Counted from the stretch's first letter, positions 44,704 to 54,554 are shown. The stretch: DNA of 64,000 bases from Bacteroidota bacterium (GCA_021824565.1 JAKAKL010000140.1:1-64000), one strand, 5' to 3'. Notes: generated from the letters alone by a model not told the origin. Program-made: numbers and translations.

Positions 44704-47478
44704 TTAAAGCTTAAGCTCTTTGCGAAGATATTTTCCAGTCCATGAATTTGGGATTTGTGCAACTTCTTCCGGTGTGCCCATGGCAACAATTTCACCTCCT
44801 TTTTCACCTGCTTCTGGACCGAGATCAATTATATAATCTGCACATTTTATTATCTCCATATTGTGTTCGATTATTACAACCGAATTATTTCTCTCTATAA
44901 GCAGATTAAAACAATTGATTAGCTTTGTAATATCATCGAAATGCAGCCCTGTTGTAGGCTCATCAAAAATAAATAGCGTATGCATTCTTTCTCTTTGTGC
45001 AGATAAATGCGATGCTAATTTTATCCTTTGAGCTTCACCGCCCGAAAGTGTATTGGACGGCTGACCGAGTTTTAAATAACCAAGTCCGACTTGTGAAAGG
45101 AGCTCAATGTATTTTATAATCTTGTCGTTTCCTTTGAAAAATTCAACTGCTTCGTCAACTGTCATGTTCAAAACGTCGACAAGGTTTTTACCGCGGTAAG
45201 TAATTTCTCTAATTTCTTTTTTGAAGCGCGTACCATTGCAATCATCGCATTCAAGATAAATATCAGCTAGGAACTGCATTTCGACTTTTATAAATCCGTC
45301 GCCCTGACATGTTTCGCATCTGCCGCCAGGAACATTAAAAGAGAAGAAGCCGGGTTTGTACCCGCGCGACTTTGCCTGGTGCGTTGAAGCGAATAATTCT
45401 CTTATAAGTTCAAAAGCTTTGATATAACTTATAGGATTAGAGCGCGGCGTCTTTCCAATTGGCGATTGATCGACAATCTCAATTTCATCTAAATATTCGC
45501 CGCCTTTGATATCTGTATATTTGCCTATCTTCGGCGGGTTCATTCCAAGATATTTTGCCAAGCCACCATAAAGAATATCGTGGATTAAAGTACTCTTGCC
45601 CGAGCCGCTGACTCCGGTTATTACTACAAATTTATTAAGCGGGATATCAACATTAATATTCTTTAAATTATTTTCTCTTGCACCGGCAATTGAAATAGTT
45701 TTCGTCTCTTCAACATTCCTTTTAGTCGGAACAGGAATTACTAATTTGCCGGATAAATATTTTCCAGTTAATGAATTCTTATTTTCTAAGATATCATCAA
45801 TTGTTCCGATAGCCATTATCTCTCCTCCGCCAGCGCCTGCCTTCGGACCCATGTCGACAATAAGGTCAGCTTCTTTAATCATTTCCGGATCATGTTCAAC
45901 AACAAGAACTGAATTTCCAATGTCGCGCAGGTTTTTCAAAATATTAATTAATCTTGCATTATCTCTCGGATGAAGTCCTATACTCGGCTCGTCGAGAACG
46001 TAAAGTGTGCCGACAAGCGAAGAACCAAGCGATGTTGCTAAATTTATTCTTTGAGTTTCACCTCCTGAGAGTGAGCTGCTCAATCTGTCTAAGGTCAGAT
46101 AACCAATTCCAACGTTATTAAGAAAAGTTAGGCGTTTTATTATTTCTTTCAATATTCTTTCACCAACCAGCATATCATATTCTGAAAGCTGCAGCTCGCT
46201 GAAAAATTTTAATGATTGCTCAATCGGAATTTTTACAACATCATAAATTGACTGTCCATTGATTTTTACCTGAAGCGCTTCACGGCGCAATCTCGATCCT
46301 TTGCATGCTGAACAGGTTGTATAGCCGCGGTAACGGCTTAACAGAACGCGGATGTGCATTTTGTAAGTTTTGGATTCGAGTTTTTCAAAAAATTTATTTA
46401 TTCCTACGTAACTCCCGAATCCACTTTGTATTAAAGAGACTTGCTCCGGCGTTAAATTCTTGAACGGAATATTTAACGGTATGCCGAATTGTTTTGCGTT
46501 TTGTACAAGGTCTCTTAAATGTGTGCTGTATTTTGCTGAGCGGAAAACGGCAATTGCTCCATCGGTTATTGATAAATTCGTATTTGGGACGACAAGATTC
46601 ATGTCGACGCCGATTGTTTTGCTAAAACCTTGACATACCGGGCAAGCGCCAAAAGGATTGTTGAAAGAAAAAAATCTCGGCTCCGGTTCTTCGTATCTTA
46701 TTCCGCAGCATTCATAAAATTTGTTAAACTCATTTTCTTCGCCGGTGTCAGCGTTGATTAGTACTAACCTATTTTCTCCTTCCTTAAAAGTAACTTCAAT
46801 TGCATCTGAAAGCCGTTCGCGCACTTTTCCTTTTTGAACTTTAAATCTTTCAATTACAACATGAACTTTATGTTTCTTTGCAGGAAGCTTATAATCTTCA
46901 TTTAAATCGTAAAGATCGTTATTAAAATATATTCTGAAGAAACCTCTTTTCTTAAGCATGTCGATTTCTTCTTTTATTTTATGACCGGAGTGAAGATGAA
47001 GAGGAAATGCAAGATAAAATTTTGAATCTTCAGGCTGCTCTTCAAGCCAATCGGAAACAGTACCAGTAGTTGCTTTTTTCACTTCTTTGCCGCATTCAAA
47101 GCAAATAGTTTTTCCGATTCGGGCGAAAAGCAATCTTAAGTAATCGTAAACTTCAGTCGTCGTCCCGACAGTTGATCTTGTATTTTTTGCGCCGGTTTTT
47201 TGCTCGATCGCTACAGCCGGGCTTATTCCCTGAATTAAATCAACATCGGGTTTGTTCATCCTTTCAAGAAATTGTCTCGCATACGCCGAAAGGCTCTCAA
47301 CATAGCGGCGCTGTCCTTCGGCATAAATAGTATCGAATACCAGCGAGGACTTGCCGCTGCCGCTAACACCGGTGAACACAATAATTTTATTCCTCGGCAG
47401 TTCAAAGCTAAGGTTTTTTAGATTATGCTCTCTTGCGCCTTTTATTATTATCTTTTTATCTTTTTTTATTTCGTTCAT
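44704..47478 (-). CDS. uvrA: Excinuclease ABC subunit A
   Basis: The 924-residue protein is the damage-sensing ATPase of nucleotide excision repair. Two ABC modules are visible: Walker A GVSGSGKSSLVFDTIYAEGQ near residue 37 and GVSGSGKSTLIHDILYGG near 610, with signatures LSGGETQRINLA and LSGGEAQRIKLA. Zinc-finger cysteines are seen in CPVC...CSAC and in CETCQGDGF with CDDCNGTRF. Length is slightly below E. coli UvrA (940). It stands alone on the minus strand, separate from uvrB and uvrC. Confidence 0.98.
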   Translation of the reverse strand: MNEIKKDKKIIIKGAREHNLKNLSFELPRNKIIVFTGVSGSGKSSLVFDTIYAEGQRRYVESLSAYARQFLERMNKPDVDLIQGISPAVAIEQKTGAKNTRSTVGTTTEVYDYLRLLFARIGKTICFECGKEVKKATTGTVSDWLEEQPEDSKFYLAFPLHLHSGHKIKEEIDMLKKRGFFRIYFNNDLYDLNEDYKLPAKKHKVHVVIERFKVQKGKVRERLSDAIEVTFKEGENRLVLINADTGEENEFNKFYECCGIRYEEPEPRFFSFNNPFGACPVCQGFSKTIGVDMNLVVPNTNLSITDGAIAVFRSAKYSTHLRDLVQNAKQFGIPLNIPFKNLTPEQVSLIQSGFGSYVGINKFFEKLESKTYKMHIRVLLSRYRGYTTCSACKGSRLRREALQVKINGQSIYDVVKIPIEQSLKFFSELQLSEYDMLVGERILKEIIKRLTFLNNVGIGYLTLDRLSSSLSGGETQRINLATSLGSSLVGTLYVLDEPSIGLHPRDNARLINILKNLRDIGNSVLVVEHDPEMIKEADLIVDMGPKAGAGGGEIMAIGTIDDILENKNSLTGKYLSGKLVIPVPTKRNVEETKTISIAGARENNLKNINVDIPLNKFVVITGVSGSGKSTLIHDILYGGLAKYLGMNPPKIGKYTDIKGGEYLDEIEIVDQSPIGKTPRSNPISYIKAFELIRELFASTHQAKSRGYKPGFFSFNVPGGRCETCQGDGFIKVEMQFLADIYLECDDCNGTRFKKEIREITYRGKNLVDVLNMTVDEAVEFFKGNDKIIKYIELLSQVGLGYLKLGQPSNTLSGGEAQRIKLASHLSAQRERMHTLFIFDEPTTGLHFDDITKLINCFNLLIERNNSVVIIEHNMEIIKCADYIIDLGPEAGEKGGEIVAMGTPEEVAQIPNSWTGKYLRKELKL

Positions 47479-47645
47479 AAACTGATTGAATATTAATTCA
47501 AACGTAAAAAAGGTTTCCTTAATGCAAATTAAAAAAGGAGAAATGATTATTCGGATAAAATATTCTGAAAATTCCTTACAAAAATAAAATACTAAAAATA
47601 TTTATTCGTGAGTTCAAGTACCCCGCTGCAAGATACTTCTAAAAA

Positions 47646-48677
47646 TTATTTCTGCTGACCTTGAAGGTTTTTTAATGTCTCAATCTTTTGATCTAATAAT
47701 TTTATCTTAGCATCAAGTTCTTTAAGCTTGTCATCAATCTTATCTTCGTATTCAGCTTTATCCCAGTAGCCGCGGTTTTCAAAATATCCTTTGAACAGCC
47801 AATTATGTTTAAGAGCTTCCATGTTTTCAGCAAGTCTTTCAGCACCGATTTTAGCTTCTTCGCTTGTCTTCTGAATATTTATCAAAGTTGCGGTAACTGT
47901 TGAATCGTATTTTCCTTTTTTGGATACAAATCCTCCGAGAACACCTTGTCCCTGGTTAATTCCAGAAATTATAGAGTCTATGTTAGTAACTGCGAAGTTT
48001 ACATTATCGATTGTCTTTTTTACGCCAATTCCCAAGCTGTCAAACAAATTTGTCACTTTATCCAGCTTACTTGTTATGCCTTTTAGACTTTCGTCGGCGC
48101 TTTTTGTAAGAAGCGTAGCGTTGTTATAAAGTTCATCATCGTTCAAAAGTTTTCCAATCGAGCCTTCGCCGCGATTTACCTTCTCGACAATTTCAGAAAG
48201 ATTCATCGTCATATTTTTTGTGTACTCCATAATTCCTTCTGTCTGCGCGATGATTGCAGAAAATCCTATTGGCTCTTCGGATTGTATTACGCCGCCGTCT
48301 TTAACCTGTTCAGCCTGGCTGCTTCCTATTTTTAAAACGACTACTTTGTTTCCCACCAAGCCTTCGGATTCGATCGAAGCTTTTGTATCGGTTCGGATAA
48401 ATCTTTTTATATCTGTCTGAAGATTCATCGTAACCTGGACACGACCGGTAGTATCGTTTATAATTTCAACGTCGCTCACGCTTCCTACATCGATGCCGCT
48501 GAGCCTAACGTTTGTTCCCGGTCGAAGACCTTGAATATCCTGGAAATATGCTCTTACTTTGAATGTCGAACTGAAAAGAGATTCCTTTTGCCCGACGAGG
48601 AAAATTGCAAGAATAAGCAGAACAATTCCCAGAAAAATGAAAATGCCTAATCTAAGGGTTGACATATTTTTAAACAT
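47646..48677 (-). CDS. MCE/MlaD-family lipid transport protein
   Basis: The 343-residue protein has an N-terminal membrane anchor (LRLGIFIFLGIVLLILAIFL), one MCE domain (about 35-115, VRAYFQDIQGLRPGTNVRLS and NKVVVLKIGSSQAEQVKDGG) and a long helical part ending in a charged coiled coil (KLKELDAKIKLLDQKIETLK). MCE proteins form hexameric rings or tubes that carry phospholipids through the periplasm. Its start overlaps the stop of the ATPase gene by one base. Confidence 0.92.
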   Translation of the reverse strand: MFKNMSTLRLGIFIFLGIVLLILAIFLVGQKESLFSSTFKVRAYFQDIQGLRPGTNVRLSGIDVGSVSDVEIINDTTGRVQVTMNLQTDIKRFIRTDTKASIESEGLVGNKVVVLKIGSSQAEQVKDGGVIQSEEPIGFSAIIAQTEGIMEYTKNMTMNLSEIVEKVNRGEGSIGKLLNDDELYNNATLLTKSADESLKGITSKLDKVTNLFDSLGIGVKKTIDNVNFAVTNIDSIISGINQGQGVLGGFVSKKGKYDSTVTATLINIQKTSEEAKIGAERLAENMEALKHNWLFKGYFENRGYWDKAEYEDKIDDKLKELDAKIKLLDQKIETLKNLQGQQK

Positions 48678-49432
48678 TAGACTCTCCCGCTTTTAACTTC
48701 AAGGATTTCACTGCTGAAAAAATCCTTGAGAAATGTATCCGAGGTAGTAACAAGGTTTTCGATGTTTCCTTCATATTTAATTTTTCCGTCTTTTAATACT
48801 ACAGCGTGTGAAGCAATAATTTTTGCGCAGATCAAATCGTGCGTTACAACTATTGCCGTTGTTTTCAAATCTTTCTGAAGCTCCACAATTAATTGGCTGA
48901 TCTCTTTAGTTGTAATCGGATCAAGACCGGTTGTTGGCTCGTCATATAAAATTAATTTTGGCTCGGTTATTATCGTTCTTGCGAGACCTATTCGTTTTTT
49001 CATTCCGCCTGAAAGCTCAGCAGGCATTTTATCGATGGCTTCTTCAAGCGAAACTTTTTCAAGAGAAGACTTAACCTTTGCCTCAACTTCCTTTTGAGTG
49101 AAGTTAAAATTACGAATCAATGGAAAGGAAAGATTTTCTCTTACAGTCATCGAATCATATAGCGCAGCGCTCTGAAATAAAAAACCAATTTCTTTACGGA
49201 CTTCATTTAATTTTTTTTCACTTAGAGTAAGTACATTTTTACCTTCAATAAAAATCTCGCCGGAATCAGGTTCCATTAATCTAACAATACATTTCAGCAA
49301 AACACTCTTGCCTGTGCCGCTTCTTCCAAAGACTACGACATTTTCGCCTTCGTTTATTTTTAAAGAAATATTATCAAGGACAACCGATTCTCCGAATGAT
49401 TTGCTCAAATTTCTTACTTCAACTTCAGCCAT
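48677..49432 (-). CDS. MlaF-type ABC ATPase for lipid transport
   Basis: The 251-residue ATPase has Walker A GRSGTGKSVLLKCIVRL, signature LSGGMKKRIGLAR and Walker B KLILYDEPTTGLDPIT, all of the MlaF/Ttg2A type. It drives the permease encoded just upstream. It lies between the permease and MCE genes, in the usual Mla order, three bases after the permease stop. Confidence 0.95.
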   Translation of the reverse strand: MAEVEVRNLSKSFGESVVLDNISLKINEGENVVVFGRSGTGKSVLLKCIVRLMEPDSGEIFIEGKNVLTLSEKKLNEVRKEIGFLFQSAALYDSMTVRENLSFPLIRNFNFTQKEVEAKVKSSLEKVSLEEAIDKMPAELSGGMKKRIGLARTIITEPKLILYDEPTTGLDPITTKEISQLIVELQKDLKTTAIVVTHDLICAKIIASHAVVLKDGKIKYEGNIENLVTTSDTFLKDFFSSEILEVKSGRV

Positions 49433-49435
49433 TTA

Positions 49436-50245
49436 TTAACCCCAAATAAGTACGGTTAATTTAACAAGAACCATATCTGCAATCAAAATTATAAGCGATG
49501 AAACTACGACAGAACTTGTTGATGCGCGTCCAACACCTTCGGTGCCGTTTTCAGTAAAGTAGCCTTTATAGGAACCAACAATACCAACAATGAAACCGAA
49601 GAAGAAAGTTTTTAATATACCAGGAATTACGTCTGAAAACTCAAGCGCATTTACAACTGTGTTTGTATATAGCTGAAAGCTGATATGACGCGACAAGAAA
49701 ATTGCAATGAATCCGCCGAAGATCGCGAGGAACATTACATAAATTGTCAGCATAGGAAGTATTAATGTACATGCGACGATTCTCGTTACAACTAAAAATT
49801 TAAATGGATTTATCGCAGAGACTTCCATTGCGTCAATCTGTTCCGTAACTCGCATTGAACCAAGCTCTGCTCCAATACCGGAGCTGACTCTTCCTGCAAA
49901 GATAAGAGCCGTAATTACAGGACCAAGTTCTCGAACGACAGAGAGTGCAACCATACTTGGAAGATATGCTTCAGCTCCGAAGCGAGCCATTGTCGGCTGG
50001 CTTTGCATTGCAAGCACAAGTCCGATAATAAATCCAGTAACGCTTACGATCGGCAGAGTTTTAACTCCGAGTTCATCCATGTGGCGCTTTATTTCTGCAA
50101 ATTCATAAGGAGGAATGAAAACTTTCTTAAAAAACTGGATTGAAAAAGTTGTAAGTCCTGCAATCATTACAAAAAATTCCGACAATCTTTTATATGCTAA
50201 AGAAGTTTTTTGCGTTTGTTCGATATTTGTTTCTGCGGAATCCAA
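49436..50245 (-). CDS. MlaE-type ABC permease for lipid transport
   Basis: The 269-residue membrane protein shows the MlaE signature: FIGLVLAMQSQPTM, VRELGPVITALIFAGRV, ELGSMRVTEQIDAMEVSAIN, about five to six helices. It is the first gene of a three-gene operon (permease, ATPase, MCE protein). MlaA, MlaB and MlaC are absent from this window. The system probably moves phospholipids between the two membranes. The first 20 residues are hydrophilic, as in many MlaE proteins. Confidence 0.95.
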   Translation of the reverse strand: MDSAETNIEQTQKTSLAYKRLSEFFVMIAGLTTFSIQFFKKVFIPPYEFAEIKRHMDELGVKTLPIVSVTGFIIGLVLAMQSQPTMARFGAEAYLPSMVALSVVRELGPVITALIFAGRVSSGIGAELGSMRVTEQIDAMEVSAINPFKFLVVTRIVACTLILPMLTIYVMFLAIFGGFIAIFLSRHISFQLYTNTVVNALEFSDVIPGILKTFFFGFIVGIVGSYKGYFTENGTEGVGRASTSSVVVSSLIILIADMVLVKLTVLIWG

Positions 50246-50468
50246 TATAATTTTCTCTAAGCTGGTAATTATTAGGGTTGAACTTCAAACATGGTTTAGA
50301 TTTTACTAAATACTTTTACTTTTCAAACCAAAATAATAAAAAATCAAACTTAAAAAAAAATTTGAATGACATTGAACACTTGCACAAACTTGAAGTTTGA
50401 CATTCATGATAAACATACTTTTAATCACTTTTTATAAAGAAGGTTGATTCTATTTTTATAAAGTGAAA

Positions 50469-52802
50469 ATGAAAATCCGTTTGAAAAAAAGTAATATAGT
50501 TTTTTTCCTAGTTTCCTTAGCTGTCGTAGCAGTTGTTTTTATTATAATGAACTTTATTTTTCCCAAACACCGGCTGGCAGCATCGATGCAAAATATTCAG
50601 CAAGAAAAGAGGCAGCTATATCGCGGCTTATATGAAAAAGGCGGCTTGATTATTTACGGAGCTTCTAATAAAGATTTATCTGAAAAATATTTTGAAGTCG
50701 CTGAAAAACTAAAAGAAAATTTCAGATGGGGAAAATTCAAAATTGTGCCGGACACGGGAAGCGTAATTGACGAATTTAAAAATAATTCCATTATTATGAT
50801 AGGCGCTTATAAAACAAATAAAGCGTTACAACTCTTGATCAGATTTCTGCCGCTGAGTTTCGGAAAAGGAAATTTTAACTTTGATGGAAATAATTTTAAT
50901 GATAGTTCCGATATTATTAAGTTATTCTATTATAATCCATTTAACAGAAATAAAATTTCTTTTATAATAACCGGGAACAGCGACAGTGCTGTTTTACAAA
51001 ACATAAACCTTCGTTTAATAAGCGACTATCAGGTACTTCGCGGCGGCGAGACTATGGAATTAGGCTTTTGGAAATCGGCGGGCAATAAATGGGTGGTCGA
51101 CAAAAGCAGAAACGTGAATTATTTTGATGAAAGAAAAATTTATAACAGAAAGTTTTATAGGTACGTCGTATATTCAAATAAAATATCCCAAAAAAGATTA
51201 AACGAAGTTGACAGCATAAATAATTATTCTATAGAAAAAATAAAAAACTTTTTCGGCAGCTCATTCCGAATAAATAAAACTAAATATTTTCTTTATGATA
51301 ATTTTGAAGACAAAGGCTTAATCAGCGGAAATACTAATCTTACAAATATCGATTGGAACGACACCTCAATTCATTCAGTATTTAATAATTGGATAAACGG
51401 TGCTGACTTCACACAGAATTCTCTGCTTTTAATTAGAAAAAATTTCGGCAAACCTAAAATTAGTTTTTTGGAAGAAGGGCTTGCTATTTATTTTTCTCAT
51501 GACTGGCGAAAGTATGGATATAATTTTTGGGCAGGCTTTATCGCAGCCTCAGATGCGGTTCCGCCGCTGAATGAACTTTTAAGCAACAAAAACTTAGAAT
51601 ATATTTCTGATTTGATCTCCGAACCGCTTGCAGGAACTTTCACTGATTTTTTAATAAATAAATGGGGAAGGGAAAAATTTGTTAAAAATTATATTTCGTG
51701 GAAACCGACCAGAAACGAAACCGAATCTCTTGAAAAAGAATGGAAAAAATATCTGGAGGTTCTGTCAAAAAAATATTCGGCTGAAATTGGAAGTTATAAA
51801 AAAAGATTTCCTTCGAGCATTCCATCGTTTCAAAAGGGATTTTGTTTCGCTCATGAAGGCTACCAGATTTATAACGGGTATCTATCCCGCGATGCATACC
51901 AATCTTTGCAAAAGCTTGTAAGCCTGGGGGTGAACTCAATTTCTATTACTCCGTTTACTTCGATGCGTTTTGCAGATAAACCGGAGCCGCTGAGATTCTG
52001 GGAGTTTGCGGGCGCTGAAAACGATGAAAGCCTGATTTATCTTTCTCACATAACTAAAGAATTAAATTTAAATGTAATTCTTAAGCCTCATATTTATCTC
52101 GGAGAAAATAGCTGGCCTGGTAATATTAAAATGAAATCTCAAAAGGAATGGAAAATATTTTTCCATGATTATTACAACTGGATAATGCATTACGCATTTC
52201 TTGCGGAGATGTACGGTATCCCGATTTTCTGTATCGGCAACGAGCTATCAAATGCAACGATTGGGCATGAAGCAGAGTGGATAAAATTAATTAAAAGCAT
52301 AAGAAAAATATACGACGGGAAATTGGTTTACGGCCCTAACTGGAGCAACGAATTTGAAAAAATAAATTTCTGGAATTATCTCGACTACATCGGTTTAAGC
52401 GAATATTTTCCTCTTAGCGAAAAGGACAACCCATCCCAGAAAAATCTGGATGAAGGCGCAGAAAAAATAATGGACAAAATAGAATCCGTTCAAAAAAAAT
52501 TTGGTAAGCCTGTAATCTTCACTGAAGTCGGATTTAGAAGCACAGAGGAACCGTGGAAAACTGCGCTTGAGAACGATGGCAAAAATAAAATAAATCTTCA
52601 ATCCCAGGCTGACTGTTATGAAGCAGTGTTAAAAGCGTCGAAAGGCAAGAATTGGCTTGCCGGCATGTATTGGTGGAAATGGCCTAGCTATCTTTCGTAC
52701 GGCGGCGGTCCTAATAATTCCGAATACACGCCTAATGATAAGCCCGCAATGCTCGTTGTTAAAAAATATTTTAACGGAAATTATTTTAACTATCAAAAAT
52801 AA
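50469..52802 (+). CDS. Membrane-anchored fusion: degenerate peptidase-like domain plus GH113-like TIM barrel
   Basis: The 777-residue protein starts with a signal anchor (NIVFFLVSLAVVAVVFIIMN). Residues about 50-440 resemble the gluzincin 'peptidase MA' region: FLEEGLAIYFSHDW near 335 matches the third-ligand motif, but the HExxH expected upstream is absent. Residues about 450-775 form a TIM barrel of the GH113 type, starting FCFAHEGYQIYNGYLSRDAY, with putative acid/base Glu592 (FCIGNELSNA) and nucleophile Glu686 (VIFTEVGFRS), and ending WYWWKWPSYLSYGGGP-like. GH113 members include beta-mannanases. I chose ATG 50469 over GTG 50463. It is divergent from the Mla operon. Confidence 0.8.
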   Translation: MKIRLKKSNIVFFLVSLAVVAVVFIIMNFIFPKHRLAASMQNIQQEKRQLYRGLYEKGGLIIYGASNKDLSEKYFEVAEKLKENFRWGKFKIVPDTGSVIDEFKNNSIIMIGAYKTNKALQLLIRFLPLSFGKGNFNFDGNNFNDSSDIIKLFYYNPFNRNKISFIITGNSDSAVLQNINLRLISDYQVLRGGETMELGFWKSAGNKWVVDKSRNVNYFDERKIYNRKFYRYVVYSNKISQKRLNEVDSINNYSIEKIKNFFGSSFRINKTKYFLYDNFEDKGLISGNTNLTNIDWNDTSIHSVFNNWINGADFTQNSLLLIRKNFGKPKISFLEEGLAIYFSHDWRKYGYNFWAGFIAASDAVPPLNELLSNKNLEYISDLISEPLAGTFTDFLINKWGREKFVKNYISWKPTRNETESLEKEWKKYLEVLSKKYSAEIGSYKKRFPSSIPSFQKGFCFAHEGYQIYNGYLSRDAYQSLQKLVSLGVNSISITPFTSMRFADKPEPLRFWEFAGAENDESLIYLSHITKELNLNVILKPHIYLGENSWPGNIKMKSQKEWKIFFHDYYNWIMHYAFLAEMYGIPIFCIGNELSNATIGHEAEWIKLIKSIRKIYDGKLVYGPNWSNEFEKINFWNYLDYIGLSEYFPLSEKDNPSQKNLDEGAEKIMDKIESVQKKFGKPVIFTEVGFRSTEEPWKTALENDGKNKINLQSQADCYEAVLKASKGKNWLAGMYWWKWPSYLSYGGGPNNSEYTPNDKPAMLVVKKYFNGNYFNYQK

Positions 52803-52894
52803 CGAATCTCTGTTGAGAAGAATTTTAATTAACTGGCTGAATCCTTTTAAATTGTCTCACATCTAAACTCAATAAAAATTTAAATGAGTAAAAA

Positions 52895-53140
52895 ATGAAT
52901 CAGGCAAAAGTTATTATTTTTACAACACCGACTTGCAGCTTTTGTACCGCAGCAAAAAGATATTTCCGAGAAAAGAATGTCCGCTTTACTGAAATAGATG
53001 TTACAAGAGATCAATCAGCAGCGCGCGATATGCTTCGCAGAACCGGTCAGATGGGCGTTCCGGTGATATTGATAAACAACCGTCCGATAGTAGGATTTGA
53101 CAGACCAAAAATAAATCAATTGTTAAACTTAAAAGATTAA
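52895..53140 (+). CDS. Glutaredoxin-family protein
   Basis: The 81-residue protein has the thioredoxin fold with CSFC active site (IFTTPTCSFCTAAKRYF, Cys12-Cys15 region) and the cis-Pro segment MGVPVILINNRPIVGF. It is of the NrdH/YruB glutaredoxin-like type, reducing disulfides or glutathionylated or similar thiols. Because the window also encodes a bacilliredoxin, its electron donor is uncertain. groES starts 13 bases downstream, so they share a transcript. Confidence 0.93.
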   Translation: MNQAKVIIFTTPTCSFCTAAKRYFREKNVRFTEIDVTRDQSAARDMLRRTGQMGVPVILINNRPIVGFDRPKINQLLNLKD

Positions 53141-53153
53141 TGGAGAATCAGTA

Positions 53154-53426
53154 ATGAAAATTAAACCAATGGATGATAGAGTTCTTGTTGAACTTGTTGA
53201 AGAAGAAGAGAAAACATATTCGGGAATAATCATTCCGGACACTGCAAAAGAAAAACCTCGTATAGGAAAAGTTGTAGCTGTTGGAACGGACGATGACCTT
53301 CGCGAAAAAGTAAAAGAAGGAAATAAAATTCTTTTTACTAAATATGGCGGCGAAGAAATTTCCTTTGACGGCGCGGAATATAAAATTGTTCAACGCGCAG
53401 ATATTTTAGCTGTGGTTGAAGATTAA
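53154..53426 (+). CDS. groES: Co-chaperonin GroES, not followed by groEL
   Basis: The 90-residue protein is a full-length GroES with the start KIKPMDDRVLVE, the mobile-loop region EEKTYSGIIIPDTAKEKP, and KYGGEEISFDGAEYKIV. It caps the GroEL ring during protein folding. A ribosome binding site (TGGAG) is present. Unusually groEL does not follow; a strong terminator does, and the operon partner is glutaredoxin instead. Either groEL is elsewhere or this is a second copy. Confidence 0.97.
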   Translation: MKIKPMDDRVLVELVEEEEKTYSGIIIPDTAKEKPRIGKVVAVGTDDDLREKVKEGNKILFTKYGGEEISFDGAEYKIVQRADILAVVED

Positions 53427-53452
53427 TAACTTCAATTATTAGCACCTCGAAG

Positions 53453-53520
53453 AGAGGGGCTGGTTAAAAAATTCGTTACCTAAATCATAATTAATTTTTT
53501 AATCAGTCCCTCTTTATTTT
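53453..53520. terminator. Long convergent terminator between groES and the nicotinamidase-like gene
   Basis: Bases 53453-53473 pair with 53493-53513 over 21 positions with two G-U wobbles and a 19-base loop. T-rich bases follow on the plus strand. The stop codon of the convergent minus-strand gene lies just beyond the stem. Confidence 0.85.
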
Positions 53521-54554
53521 ATTAACTTCACTCCTTCCCAGCTTTCAATTGGCATAGTCGATTTGACAATGTGCATCCCTGCATCGGCGAATTTTTGGAA
53601 TGACTTATTTGCATCATCAGTGTAATCAATAACGCCGGGCACTACAACCGGCGATGTGCAGTCTTCAAGAAGATATACTTTGCTTGTAAGATGTTTTTTA
53701 TACAGCAAAAAATCATGCAGAAGATCGTCGATTGTCCAGGCAACGCAGTGGCTTTTTGCCTGACCTGCAATTATAATTATATCATATCCGGATAATCTCT
53801 CAATTAGCTTGGAATTTTTATCCGCAATTTTTTTACCGTCGATTCCTTCGCGGACTTCAGGACCGAAAATTGAGTAGTGCTCGGTAAACGGATTATTTCC
53901 TTTTAGCTGAAAATTCGGCTGGCTGTACCTCGCAGCGCTGTGAAAAAAAACTGCTTCTTCAAATGCCGGAACAAGCGCATAACCTATGCCGCCGAGCATT
54001 GCATGATAAGGCCAGATTGTAAGATTATATTTATTTCCTTCCTTTAATTTTTTTGTATAATGAAGAAGATAGTTTTCAGCTTTAGCAAATTCTACTCCGA
54101 GGTTCCTGCAAGCTTCGCCATTTATTTTCCAGGTACCTCTCTCAACATCTTCAACAGAAATTAATGTATACGGGTTCGGATGTTCTCCTTTCTCGTTGAC
54201 CAAAAAAATAGGATGGAAAATTTGCAGCGGGCTGTGAGTATCCATTGTCGGAATTATTTCAGTTATAACATCTAGATTTTTATAAATAAAATTACAGAAA
54301 CGCCTTGTGTCTTCAACAGCAGCATTTCCGCTCCTTCCTCCTACAAATAATTCAAACCCCGGAATGCAAAAAGTATTTTGCATATCAACAGCTAATAAGC
54401 AAATCTTTGTCTTATCTTCCGACGAAGGCTTTATCCCAAATTTTTTTGCCCAATCGAATGCATCTTTTGCTCGATGTTCATAATCAACTTTCCAGATTTC
54501 GCCGGATTTGCTTTCATTAAAAAAGTCAGGCAGAGGCAAGTTTATCGTGTGCAT
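53514..54554 (-). CDS. Nicotinamidase/isochorismatase-like cysteine hydrolase, enlarged form
   Basis: The 346-residue protein has an alpha/beta hydrolase core of the isochorismatase superfamily: LLAVDMQNTFC (catalytic Asp), LTIWPYHAMLGG, and GQAKSHCVAWTIDDLL (nucleophile Cys). It is much longer than classic nicotinamidases (about 200), with an N-terminal extension of about 50 residues and an insertion between strands (residues about 110-180). The cofactor metal ligand pattern Asp...His is partly visible in PTMDTHSP. The substrate could be nicotinamide or another amide. It is a single gene converging on groES. Confidence 0.82.
   Translation of the reverse strand: MHTINLPLPDFFNESKSGEIWKVDYEHRAKDAFDWAKKFGIKPSSEDKTKICLLAVDMQNTFCIPGFELFVGGRSGNAAVEDTRRFCNFIYKNLDVITEIIPTMDTHSPLQIFHPIFLVNEKGEHPNPYTLISVEDVERGTWKINGEACRNLGVEFAKAENYLLHYTKKLKEGNKYNLTIWPYHAMLGGIGYALVPAFEEAVFFHSAARYSQPNFQLKGNNPFTEHYSIFGPEVREGIDGKKIADKNSKLIERLSGYDIIIIAGQAKSHCVAWTIDDLLHDFLLYKKHLTSKVYLLEDCTSPVVVPGVIDYTDDANKSFQKFADAGMHIVKSTMPIESWEGVKLIK

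Noticed and set aside
45596-45973. 125-codon open frame antisense to uvrA
   Set aside because: It is a mirror of the conserved UvrA ATP-binding region; no family match or ribosome binding site.
50469-52802. Active metallopeptidase function for the N-terminal half of the GH113-like protein
   Set aside because: No HExxH motif precedes the EGLAIYF segment, so the zinc site is missing.
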